Origin: Banduia mediterranea
Lineage (GTDB): Bacteria > Pseudomonadota > Gammaproteobacteria > Nevskiales > Nevskiaceae
DNA: 64,000 nt
Assembly (NCBI RefSeq): GCF_031846245.1
Contig: NZ_JAVRIC010000020.1
Location: 1 to 64,000 of the forward strand
Direction of reading: 5' to 3'
Positions 56,493 to 64,000 of the stretch are shown here, one piece after another. The notes under the pieces are model-generated. The model made no database searches. It saw nothing but the letters and a program-made list of their open reading frames with translations, and was not told the DNA's origin. The translations under genes were made by a program, and so were the position numbers. Numbering within the stretch: the stretch's first letter is position 1; every line of letters begins with the position of its first letter.

Positions 56493-57007
56493 CGACGCCT
56501 CCATCGCAAGGCCGGCGAATCCACCGGCATGTGTTTCTGTGTGGCACTGACGTGGGCATGACACAGAGCCACCGCAAGCGCGTCCGACGCATCCTCCGCC
56601 GGCGACTCGTCGAGGTTCAGCAACACACGAACCATATGCTGAACCTGAACCTTCTCCGCGCGACCACGGCCCACGATCGCACGCTTGATCTCGGCCGGCG
56701 CGTACTCGGACACTTCCAGCCCCTGCATGCCGAGCGCGCAGACCGCGGCGCCGCGCGCCTGTCCCAGCGTCAGCGCGGACTGCACGTTGCGGTTGACGAA
56801 GACCTGCTCGACGGCGGCCTGATCCGGTTGGTGTTCGAGCAGCAATGCGGAGAGTTCACGAAAGATCAGAGTCAGACGTCGCGGCAGCGGGCCATCGCCG
56901 CAGCGAATCACCCCATGCGCCAAATGCCGTGTCCGCGGACCGTCGGTCAGGATCAGACCGTAGCCGGTCAGGCGCGATCCGGGATCGATTCCGAGTATCC
57001 GCGCCAT
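56489..57007 (-). CDS. ruvC: Holliday-junction endonuclease RuvC
   Basis: The 172-residue RNase H-fold resolvase has catalytic Asp in G-I-D-P-G-S, Glu in A-V-E-Q-V-F and the C-terminal D-A-S-D-A pair (E-D-A-S-D-A-L-A-V-A). It starts at ATG 57007 12 nt past the yebC stop. Confidence 0.97.
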   Translation of the reverse strand: MARILGIDPGSRLTGYGLILTDGPRTRHLAHGVIRCGDGPLPRRLTLIFRELSALLLEHQPDQAAVEQVFVNRNVQSALTLGQARGAAVCALGMQGLEVSEYAPAEIKRAIVGRGRAEKVQVQHMVRVLLNLDESPAEDASDALAVALCHAHVSATQKHMPVDSPALRWRRR

Positions 57008-57019
57008 CGAGCGCGGGGC

Positions 57020-57772
57020 TCAGGCCGCGTCGAGCAAGCTGTCCGGCAGCTGCGCGTTGCTGTAGACCTCCTGCACGTCGTCAAGCTCTTCGAGGCGGTC
57101 GAGCAATTTCATCAAAGTTTCAGCGTTCTCGCCTTCGCCGACTTCGATCATCGTCGCCGGCCGCATCGTCACGTCCGCTTGCTGGGGCTCCATTCCGGCC
57201 GCCTGCAAGGCGTTCTTGACCGCTTCGAACTGTTCGGGCTGGCTCAGCACCTCGGTCCAGCCACCTTCGCTGAGCACGTCCTCGGCACCGGCTTCGATGG
57301 CCAGCTCCAGAATCTGCTCCTCGACTTCGGGACGCGCTGCGGTCTCGAAACCGATCACCCCGAGCTTGCTGAATAGGTAGGCCACGGAGCCGTCCGATCC
57401 CAGATTCCCGCCGAACTTGTTGAAGGCGTGGCGGACTTCGGCCACGGTGCGGGTCCGGTTGTCGGTCATGCAGTCGACCATGATGGCGACACCGCCCGGA
57501 CCGTAGCCCTCGTAGCGAATTTCCTCGAGCTGGTCGGCGCCCGCTTCGCCACTGCCGCGCTTGATGGCGCGTTCGATGGTGTCCTTGGTCATGTTGGCGG
57601 CCAGCGCCTTGTCCAGTGCCAGACGCAGGCGTGGATTGGTGCCCGCATCGCCACCGCCGGCACGCGCGGCGACCGTGATTTCACGAATCAACTTGGTGAA
57701 AATCTTACCGCGCTTCTTGTCCTGGGCGTTCTTGCGGTGCTGAATGTTCGCCCATTTGCTGTGGCCGGCCAT
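57020..57772 (-). CDS. yebC: YebC/PmpR-family transcriptional regulator
   Basis: The protein is 250 residues from ATG 57772 ([14 protein letters not shown]), the typical family start; upstream frame is not protein-like. Three domains are expected (residues 1-80 basic head, then two alpha/beta domains). It is the leading gene of yebC-ruvCAB-tol, a frequent arrangement. Members act as regulators or translation-related factors. Confidence 0.95.
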   Translation of the reverse strand: MAGHSKWANIQHRKNAQDKKRGKIFTKLIREITVAARAGGGDAGTNPRLRLALDKALAANMTKDTIERAIKRGSGEAGADQLEEIRYEGYGPGGVAIMVDCMTDNRTRTVAEVRHAFNKFGGNLGSDGSVAYLFSKLGVIGFETAARPEVEEQILELAIEAGAEDVLSEGGWTEVLSQPEQFEAVKNALQAAGMEPQQADVTMRPATMIEVGEGENAETLMKLLDRLEELDDVQEVYSNAQLPDSLLDAA

Positions 57773-57913
57773 GCAATCTACGATCCGATTGAGTACGTAA
57801 TTTGAGAAGGTTCTGGGCCGGTCCGGAACCGCCCGATTGTTGGCGCATTCTAACAAGAAGCGGCCCGCCGACGTGGTGGACGCTGCGCCTCCGGGACGGA
57901 TCGGCGACGCCCG

Positions 57914-57954
57914 AAAACGAGACGGGCGGGTGCGCAAGCACGCACCCACCCGTC
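57914..57954 (-). terminator. Terminator-like hairpin after the YfaZ gene
   Basis: A GACGGGC.GGTGCG stem (57921-57934 with 57941-57954, one mismatch) lies about 30 nt past the YfaZ stop. On the minus strand it is followed by TCGTTTTCGG, a weak T tract. Its GC-rich repeat could also stabilise the upstream mRNA. Confidence 0.55.
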
Positions 57955-57983
57955 CACTTCGGGACCGCGTCGTAGCCTGCGCC

Positions 57984-58604
57984 TTAAAACTCCAGCCGCA
58001 AACCGGCGATGATGCTGTCGTCCACCTTGTCTTCGCCGGCGTCGTCGAGTTCGAAGCGAATCTCGCGATAGCCGACGAACAGGGCGGCGTCACGAATCAC
58101 TTCATAGTCGATCATCACGCCGAACTCGGTGTTCTGGTCGAAGTCGCCAAAGCTGATGATTTTTGGGGCATACCAACCATAGGCGGTGAGGCCGAGGCGG
58201 TTGAAGTTCGGAACACGAATCTCGACCTTGCCGCCGAGATCGATCGCACCGCCGGAACCGCCGTCGAAATCGGCGGCGACCGCGCGCACCCCGAGGCCGG
58301 CGTTGACATCCGCGTTCCGGGCGCCGGCGTCGCCGGTCACGAGCAGGCCGGCGTGCGCCTGCTTGAGTCCGACATCACGATCGTCGCTGTAGAGAAAGCC
58401 GAGGTCATAGGCGGCGTTGGCACGCCCACTGCGCAGCGGACCGCCGAGGGCTGCGCTGACACTGTCGCTGCCCAAGGAAAGGTCCAGGGTTTCGGCTGCA
58501 GCCATGCCGGGAACGAACATCAAGCACGCCGCGCTCAGGGCAAGCGAGACAATCCGGGCTTGGGCTGCGAATGTCACTGTCGAAGCTTTGGAGTACATAG
58601 GCAT
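57984..58604 (-). CDS. YfaZ-like outer-membrane beta-barrel protein
   Basis: The protein is 206 residues from ATG 58604 (in the lpdA stop, TGATG). A signal peptide ends near M-A-A-A-E, followed by a small barrel with alternating strands ([19 protein letters not shown]) and a terminal Phe (G-L-R-L-E-F). Pattern and length match YfaZ-type porins. Coupling to lpdA is notable but its physiological meaning is unclear. Confidence 0.78.
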   Translation of the reverse strand: MPMYSKASTVTFAAQARIVSLALSAACLMFVPGMAAAETLDLSLGSDSVSAALGGPLRSGRANAAYDLGFLYSDDRDVGLKQAHAGLLVTGDAGARNADVNAGLGVRAVAADFDGGSGGAIDLGGKVEIRVPNFNRLGLTAYGWYAPKIISFGDFDQNTEFGVMIDYEVIRDAALFVGYREIRFELDDAGEDKVDDSIIAGLRLEF

Positions 58605-60040
58605 CACTTTTTCTTGTTGATGCCGTGGATCGCGCGTCCGTCGACGGTGAGCACGGCTTCGTGAAAGGTTTCGGCCAAGGTCGGATGCGCGTGCATCGTC
58701 AGCGCCACGTCTTCGGTGGTCGCCGCGTATTCGAGCGCCAGCACCGACTCGGCGATCATCTCCGACACATACGGTCCGACCATGTGCACGCCGAGTATGC
58801 GATCGGTCTTCACATCCGAAATCACCTTGACGAAACCCACGGCCTGTTCGAGCGCCTTGGCGCGGCCACTGGCCGCAAAGCTGCTGACGCCGGTCTTGAT
58901 CTCAAAACCTTCTTCCTTGGCCTGCTTCTCGCTCTTGCCAACCCAGGCGACTTCAGGGGTGGTGTAGATGACCGACGGCACCGCATTGTAGTTCACCGTC
59001 GCCGCGTGACCGGCCAGACGCTCGGCCAGCACCACGCCTTCCTCGATACCCTTGTGCGCGAGCATCGCGCCACCGATGACGTCGCCGACCGCGTAAACAC
59101 CATCGACGCTGGTCTTGTAGTTGGAATCGACCTCGACGAAACCGCGATCGGTAAGCTTCACGCCCAGTTCCTGAGCGCCGAGCTTGTCGGTGAACGGGCG
59201 ACGTCCCACCGCAACGATCAGCTTGTCGAACTGCATGGTTTCGGTCTTGCCGTCGAGCTCGTATTCCACCGCCACGCCTTTCTTGTCGGCCTTGGCCGAG
59301 GCGACCTTGGCACCGAGCTTGATGTCCAGGCCCTGCTTCTTGTAGTGCTTGAGCGCTTCCTTGGCGACCTGCTCATCAACCATCGGCAGGAAGTTCGGCA
59401 GCGCTTCGAGGATCGTGACCTCGGCGCCCAGACGCGACCACACGCTGCCGAGTTCCACACCGATCACACCGGCGCCGATCACGCCCAGCTTGCCGGGAAC
59501 CGCATCGAACTCGAGCGCGCCCCAGGAATCGACGATCTTGTCGTTGTCGAAGGCCGCGATCTTCTTGAGTTCCACGGGCGCCGAACCGGTGGCGATGACC
59601 ACGTTCTTCGCCGTCAGCGTTTCGGTCTTGCCGTCATGCGCGGTGAATTCGACCTTGCCGTCACCGAGCATCTTGCCCCAGCCTTCGTAGCCGACCACGC
59701 CGGCGCCCTTGAACAACATCTTGATGCCGCTGGTCAGCGAGCGCGAGACGGTGGTCTTGCGCTTCTGCATCTGTGCCAGGTCGAGCTTCGCGCCTTCCAC
59801 CGTGATGCCGTGCGCCGCGAATTCATGCTGGGCGCGGTGGTACAGCTCCGAGGATTCGAGCAGCGCCTTGGACGGAATACAGCCGGCGTTGAGGCAGGTG
59901 CCCCCGAACGCCGGCGATCCGTCATGGTTCAGCCAGGCGTCGACACAGGCGACTTTCATGCCGAGCTGTCCGGCACGAATGGCGCAGGGGTATCCGGCGG
60001 GGCCACCGCCGATGACGATCAGATCGTAGGTCTCGCTCAT
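58604..60040 (-). CDS. lpdA: Dihydrolipoyl dehydrogenase (E3)
   Basis: The 478-residue flavoprotein has N-terminal FAD motif G-G-G-P-A-G-Y, redox disulfide in G-G-T-C-L-N-A-G-C-I-P-S-K, a NAD motif G-A-G-V-I-G-V-E-L-G and the active-site His-Glu in H-A-H-P-T-L-A-E. It serves the 2-oxoglutarate dehydrogenase complex whose E1 and E2 are upstream. Confidence 0.97.
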   Translation of the reverse strand: MSETYDLIVIGGGPAGYPCAIRAGQLGMKVACVDAWLNHDGSPAFGGTCLNAGCIPSKALLESSELYHRAQHEFAAHGITVEGAKLDLAQMQKRKTTVSRSLTSGIKMLFKGAGVVGYEGWGKMLGDGKVEFTAHDGKTETLTAKNVVIATGSAPVELKKIAAFDNDKIVDSWGALEFDAVPGKLGVIGAGVIGVELGSVWSRLGAEVTILEALPNFLPMVDEQVAKEALKHYKKQGLDIKLGAKVASAKADKKGVAVEYELDGKTETMQFDKLIVAVGRRPFTDKLGAQELGVKLTDRGFVEVDSNYKTSVDGVYAVGDVIGGAMLAHKGIEEGVVLAERLAGHAATVNYNAVPSVIYTTPEVAWVGKSEKQAKEEGFEIKTGVSSFAASGRAKALEQAVGFVKVISDVKTDRILGVHMVGPYVSEMIAESVLALEYAATTEDVALTMHAHPTLAETFHEAVLTVDGRAIHGINKKK

Positions 60041-60061
60041 GGTCGAGTCATTTTCCTGAGG

Positions 60062-60079
60062 GGCGGCGCAGACGCCGCC
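60062..60079 (-). other. Intercistronic hairpin between sucB and lpdA
   Basis: A perfect 7-bp stem GGCGGCG/CGCCGCC with 4-nt loop sits just before the lpdA ribosome site (TCAGGA). The 145-nt gap (60041-60185) otherwise holds nothing. It may modulate lpdA relative to sucB. Confidence 0.6.
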
Positions 60080-60185
60080 GGTGAATGGGGGACGGCTCGA
60101 ATACGACCCGTTTCGCCGACAGTCACCGGTGCGAGGCGCGCTGCCCGCACTTCACTGCACCGATGTTTCTGTCGACTTGCGGCGT

Positions 60186-61424
60186 TCATACCTGAAGCAG
60201 CAAACGGCCCGGATCTTCCAGAAGTTCCTTGATCGTACGCAGGAACAGCACTGCTTCGCGGCCATCGATGATGCGATGGTCGTAGCTCAGTGCCAGATAC
60301 ATCATCGGGCGCACCACGATCTCGCCGTCGACGACCATCGGTCGCTGTTGGATGCCATGCATGCCCAGAATCGCGCTCTGCGGCGGATTCAGAATCGGCG
60401 TCGACAGCAGGGAACCGAACACGCCGCCATTGGTGATCGAGAACGTGCCGCCGGTCAGATCCTCCATCGTCAGCTTGTTGTCCTTGGCGCGCTGGCCGTA
60501 TTCGCCGATCGCGGTTTCAACCTCAGCGAAGGACAAGGCGTCCGCGTCACGAAGAATCGGAACCACCAGACCCCGCGGCGAGGACACGGCGATGCCGATG
60601 TCATAGTAGCCGTGGTAGACCACGTCGGTGCCGTCGATCGAGGCGTTGACCAGCGGAAAGCGCTTGAGCGCCTCGATCGTCGCCTTGACGAAGAAGGACA
60701 TGAATCCGAGCTTCACGCCATGCGATTTCTCGAACTCACCCTTGAACTTGGCACGCAGTTCGGAGACGCCCTGAAGATCGACCTCGTTGAAGGTCGTCAG
60801 CATCGCCGCAGTCTGCTGGGCCTGGACCAGGCGTTCGGCAATACGCTGACGGATGCGCGTCATCGGCACGCGCTGCTCTTCACGCCCGCCGCTGGCGGCC
60901 GGTTTGCTCACGCTGGGCGTCGACGGCTTGGGGGCTTCGGCCTTGGCAGGCCTGGCGCCCGATTCGAGATAGCTTTCGACATCGCCCTTGGTCAGACGGC
61001 CGCCCTTGCCACTGCCTTCGATCTGATCGGCGGACAGGCCATGTTCTGCCAGCATCTTGCGGACCGCCGGGCTCTGAGACTCATCCGCTTCGGTTTCAGG
61101 GGCCGCGGTCTTCGGGGCCGGCTCGGGGGCGGGCTCTGATTTCGGCTCGGCGCTGGCGGCCGGCTTCTCCTCGGCACCGCCACCCTCGCCTTCGGCCAGA
61201 ATCGCGATGATGTCGCCTGCCTTGACCGTGGCGCCGGCCTCGATCCGGATTTCCTTGAGCACGCCGTCCGCGACAGCGGGAACTTCCAGCATGACCTTGT
61301 CGGTCTCGAGATCGACAAGGTTGTCATCGCGACGAACCTTGTCTCCAGCCTTCTTGTGCCAGGTGGCGACAGTCGCCTCGCTGACGGATTCAGGGAGGTT
61401 AGGGACTTTAACCTCTGTGCTCAT
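60186..61424 (-). CDS. sucB: Dihydrolipoyllysine succinyltransferase (E2) of 2-oxoglutarate dehydrogenase
   Basis: The 412-residue protein has a lipoyl domain ([11 protein letters not shown] with the lipoylated Lys), an acidic Pro/Ala/Glu linker (about 78-112), a peripheral-subunit-binding domain ([11 protein letters not shown]), a second flexible linker, and a catalytic core with H and D in S-Y-D-H-R-I-I-D-G. 49 nt separate it from sucA. Confidence 0.97.
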   Translation of the reverse strand: MSTEVKVPNLPESVSEATVATWHKKAGDKVRRDDNLVDLETDKVMLEVPAVADGVLKEIRIEAGATVKAGDIIAILAEGEGGGAEEKPAASAEPKSEPAPEPAPKTAAPETEADESQSPAVRKMLAEHGLSADQIEGSGKGGRLTKGDVESYLESGARPAKAEAPKPSTPSVSKPAASGGREEQRVPMTRIRQRIAERLVQAQQTAAMLTTFNEVDLQGVSELRAKFKGEFEKSHGVKLGFMSFFVKATIEALKRFPLVNASIDGTDVVYHGYYDIGIAVSSPRGLVVPILRDADALSFAEVETAIGEYGQRAKDNKLTMEDLTGGTFSITNGGVFGSLLSTPILNPPQSAILGMHGIQQRPMVVDGEIVVRPMMYLALSYDHRIIDGREAVLFLRTIKELLEDPGRLLLQV

Positions 61425-61473
61425 TTCTATTCCTTGTCAATTGGTTGTGTAACGCGCTCAAAGCTACTGTGAC

Positions 61474-64000
61474 TTATCCGCCCTTCAACACTTCGCCACC
61501 ATAGAGTCCGGCCTCGACCACGGCCGCCTGCTCGGCGTTGTGCACGCGCAGATACCCGGAGGCGGTGCTCGCCGAGCCCTTGCGGGTGGCGTACTTCATT
61601 CGGTGCCGATCACCCAGCGGCACCTGCATGCGGTGCTTGATCTGATACCAGGCTCCCTGATTCTCGGGTTCTTCCTGACACCACACGATCTCCTCGGCAT
61701 TCGGATATTTGGCGATCTGCTCGGCATAGGCCTGGCGCGGGAACGGGTAGATCTGTTCGATGCGGACGATCGCCACGTCGTCGGACTTGTTCTCAGCACG
61801 CTTCTGGTACAGGTCGTAGTAGACCTTGCCGCTGCAGAACACGACGCGCTTGACCTTGTCGGCATCCAGATCGCCGACTTCCGGGATCACCGTCTTGAAG
61901 CTGCCGCTGGTGATGTCCTCCAGCGCGGACACCGAAAGCTTGTGGCGCAGCAGCGACTTCGGCGTCATCACGATCAGCGGCATGCGCAGACTGCGCTTCA
62001 TCTGACGTCGGATCATGTGAAAGAACTGCGCGGGCGTGGACGGCACGCAGACCTGCATGTTGTCCCCGGCGCAGAGTTGCAGATAGCGTTCCAGTCGACC
62101 GGATGAATGTTCCGGGCCCTGGCCTTCGTAGCCGTGCGGGAGAAACATGACCAGGCCGCAGAGGCGACCCCACTTCGCGTAGCCGGACGCGATGAACTGG
62201 TCGACCACGACTTGAGCGCCGTTGCCGAAATCACCGAACTGCGCTTCCCAGATCACCAGGCTGTCCGGATCCGTGGTGCTGAAGCCGTACTCGAAGCCGA
62301 GCACACCTTCTTCCGACAGCAGCGTGTCATTGACGACGAAGGCGCTCTTCTCGGGTACCAGATGGCGCAGCGGCGTGATGCTCTGACCGGTCTTGCTGTC
62401 ATGCACCGTGGTATGACGATGAAAGAAGGTGCCGCGCCGCGAGTCCTGGCCACACAGACGCACCGAGAAACCCTCATTGACCAGCAGCGCGTAGGCGGTG
62501 TTCTCCGCAAAGCCCCAGTCCATCGGCTGCTCACCGGCGGCCATCTTGGCGCGATCGCTCCAGATCTTGGCCACGCGCGGGTGCAGTTCGAAACCTTCGG
62601 GCAGGGTCAGCAGCTTGTCCCAGAGCGAACGGATGGTTTCGAGGCTGCCGGCGGTCTCGGCCGGCGTCTCCCAGGTGCCCTGGAGGTAGTTGCTCCAGTT
62701 CACGGTGTACTTGTTGCCAACCAGGCCCAGTGTGGTCCGCGCGATGTTCTCGCCCTTGTCGAGGCCGTCGCGGTAGGCCTGAACCATGGCGTCGCCGTCG
62801 TCGGCCGTGATCGTGCCTTCCTCGACGAGCTTCTTCGCATACAGCGTCATCGTGGTGGGCTGCTTGCGGATCGCGTTGTACATCAGCGGCTGCGTCACCG
62901 CCGGCTCGTCGGCCTCGTTGTGGCCATGGCGCCGGTAGCAGCACAGATCGATGAGCACGTCCTTGTTGAATTCGTTGCGGAATTCCATCGCCAGCCGCGT
63001 GACGAACACCACGGCTTCGGGATCGTCTCCGTTGACATGGAACACCGGCGCCTCAAGCATCTTGGCGAGATCGGTGCAATAACGTGAGGTTCTCGATTCG
63101 TGGCCGTCACGGGCCTCGATCGGATTCGGCGTGGTGAAGCCGATCTGATTGTTGACGATGATGTGCACCGTGCCGCCGGTGGAGTAGCCCTTGGCGTGCG
63201 ACAGCTGCATCGTCTCCATGACCACACCCTGTCCGGCAAATGCCGCGTCACCGTGAATCAGCAGCGGCACCACGCGCTCGCCGCGCTCGTCGTTGCGCCG
63301 GATCTGACGCGCTTTGACCGAACCTTCGACGACCGGATTCACGATCTCGAGATGCGAGGGATTGAACGCGAGAACCAGATGCAGGCGCTTGCCGAGAATT
63401 TCCACGTCGGTCGAGAAGCCCATGTGGTACTTCACGTCGCCGGCCTTCTTCAGATCCTCGGCCTTGTACTTGCCTTCGAACTCCGCGAACAGGTCCTTCG
63501 GCGACTTGCCGAGGATGTTGACCAGCACATTGAGACGGCCGCGATGAGCCATGCCGATGACGATGTCCTCGACGTCGCGCTCGGCGCAGACGCGCATGAT
63601 CTCGTCCATCGCCGGAATCAGCGAATCGCCACCTTCCAGCGAGAATCGCTTCTGCCCGACATACTTGGTATGCAGGTAGCGTTCGATGCCTTCTGCGGCG
63701 ACCAGTTGCTTGAGCAGGTCCCGCTTGCGCTCGACGCTCGGCCGCTGCTGAAATGCGTTGCCTTCCAGGTGCTTCTGAATCCACCGCTTCTCGGTGGTTT
63801 CCGTGATGTACATGTATTCCGCGCCGATCGTGTCGGTATACACCGACTTGACGATGCGGATGATCTCCCGCAGCGGCAACTGATCGGCTGCGGCCAGGGT
63901 TCCGGTATTGAACACCGTGTCCATGTCGGCTTCGGTGAGGCCGTGGAACGCCGGATCGAGATCGGGAATGCTCGGCAACGCAGCAATGCCCAGCGGATCC
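61474..64000 (-). CDS. sucA: 2-oxoglutarate dehydrogenase E1 component (partial)
   Basis: Open to the window edge; about 842 codons are visible, lacking roughly the first 90-100 residues relative to typical E1o. Key blocks are E-A-R-D-G-H-E-S-R-T-S-R and G-M-A-H-R-G-R-L-N-V-L, which carries His in the active site. The TPP-binding G-D/N-N motif appears near N-N-Q-I-G-F-T, with later E-H-S-S-G-R-L-E. The product decarboxylates 2-oxoglutarate. A TTG near 63978 is not the real start, since the frame remains coding beyond it. Confidence 0.95.
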   Translation of the reverse strand, partial: DPLGIAALPSIPDLDPAFHGLTEADMDTVFNTGTLAAADQLPLREIIRIVKSVYTDTIGAEYMYITETTEKRWIQKHLEGNAFQQRPSVERKRDLLKQLVAAEGIERYLHTKYVGQKRFSLEGGDSLIPAMDEIMRVCAERDVEDIVIGMAHRGRLNVLVNILGKSPKDLFAEFEGKYKAEDLKKAGDVKYHMGFSTDVEILGKRLHLVLAFNPSHLEIVNPVVEGSVKARQIRRNDERGERVVPLLIHGDAAFAGQGVVMETMQLSHAKGYSTGGTVHIIVNNQIGFTTPNPIEARDGHESRTSRYCTDLAKMLEAPVFHVNGDDPEAVVFVTRLAMEFRNEFNKDVLIDLCCYRRHGHNEADEPAVTQPLMYNAIRKQPTTMTLYAKKLVEEGTITADDGDAMVQAYRDGLDKGENIARTTLGLVGNKYTVNWSNYLQGTWETPAETAGSLETIRSLWDKLLTLPEGFELHPRVAKIWSDRAKMAAGEQPMDWGFAENTAYALLVNEGFSVRLCGQDSRRGTFFHRHTTVHDSKTGQSITPLRHLVPEKSAFVVNDTLLSEEGVLGFEYGFSTTDPDSLVIWEAQFGDFGNGAQVVVDQFIASGYAKWGRLCGLVMFLPHGYEGQGPEHSSGRLERYLQLCAGDNMQVCVPSTPAQFFHMIRRQMKRSLRMPLIVMTPKSLLRHKLSVSALEDITSGSFKTVIPEVGDLDADKVKRVVFCSGKVYYDLYQKRAENKSDDVAIVRIEQIYPFPRQAYAEQIAKYPNAEEIVWCQEEPENQGAWYQIKHRMQVPLGDRHRMKYATRKGSASTASGYLRVHNAEQAAVVEAGLYGGEVLKGG

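Noticed and set aside
58625-60232. 535-residue plus-strand frame opposite lpdA
   Set aside because: Shadow of lpdA; His/Arg-rich composition without domains.

Overview
The window is a GC-rich stretch of gammaproteobacterial chromosome. It carries a near-complete set of housekeeping loci: Tol-Pal, RuvCAB, an FtsK/LolA/SerS block, ClpAS, type II secretion, the S6-S18-L9 operon and 2-oxoglutarate dehydrogenase. The order serS-crcB-rarA-lolA-ftsK ... aat-bpt-infA-clpA-clpS resembles Pseudomonas. The TonB-receptor/beta-helix lipoprotein pair, the CHASE2 cyclase and the high GC fit a Nevskiales/Xanthomonadales-type lineage, but that placement is inference. Most genes lie on the minus strand, and many neighbours share 1-4 nt stop/start overlaps, so long co-translated runs are likely.

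Layout. 1-195: edge of an IS4-family transposase remnant. 366-4975: right-handed beta-helix lipoprotein and TonB-dependent receptor. 5481-8735: gamma-carbonic anhydrase, two-domain universal stress protein and SulP anion transporter, a possible inorganic-carbon or anion module. 8867-14467: tsaB, YoaA/DinG helicase, TPR lipoprotein and PBP1b. 14483-15136: a decayed plus-strand membrane-protein gene with two in-frame stops. 15110-23217: DUF445 protein, serS, crcB, rarA, lolA, a TlpA-like thioredoxin and ftsK. 23386-26630 (plus strand): a small orphan protein, a FemAB-like COG3146 acyltransferase, aat, bpt and infA. 26925-29515: clpA and clpS. Aat, Bpt, ClpS and ClpA together form the bacterial N-degron pathway. 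29701-31911: CHASE2 adenylate/guanylate cyclase. 32088-37778: gspCDEF only, with the pseudopilin genes absent. 37778-44236: alpha/beta hydrolase, alr, dnaB, rplI-rpsR-rpsF, a Sel1-type protein and rlmB. 44379-48060: OmpA-like lipoprotein, RNase R, tRNA-Leu(CAG) and tRNA-Lys(TTT). 48135-57772: queC, queE, cpoB, pal, tolB, tolA, tolR, tolQ, ybgC, ruvB, ruvA, ruvC and yebC. 57984-64000: YfaZ-like porin, lpdA, sucB and sucA, the last cut by the window edge.

No CRISPR array, prophage, toxin-antitoxin or recognisable defence island is present. The most promising unexplained signal is that the FemAB-like COG3146 gene is translationally coupled to the two aminoacyl-tRNA-protein transferases of the N-degron pathway. 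Other points of interest are the SulP-Usp-carbonic anhydrase cluster with its possible membrane-anchor extension, the split gsp locus, the acidic tail encoded on ribosomal protein S6, a predicted near-leaderless clpS promoter and several small regulatory palindromes and duplications. Starts were often moved inward from the longest open frame, and the reasons are given per gene.
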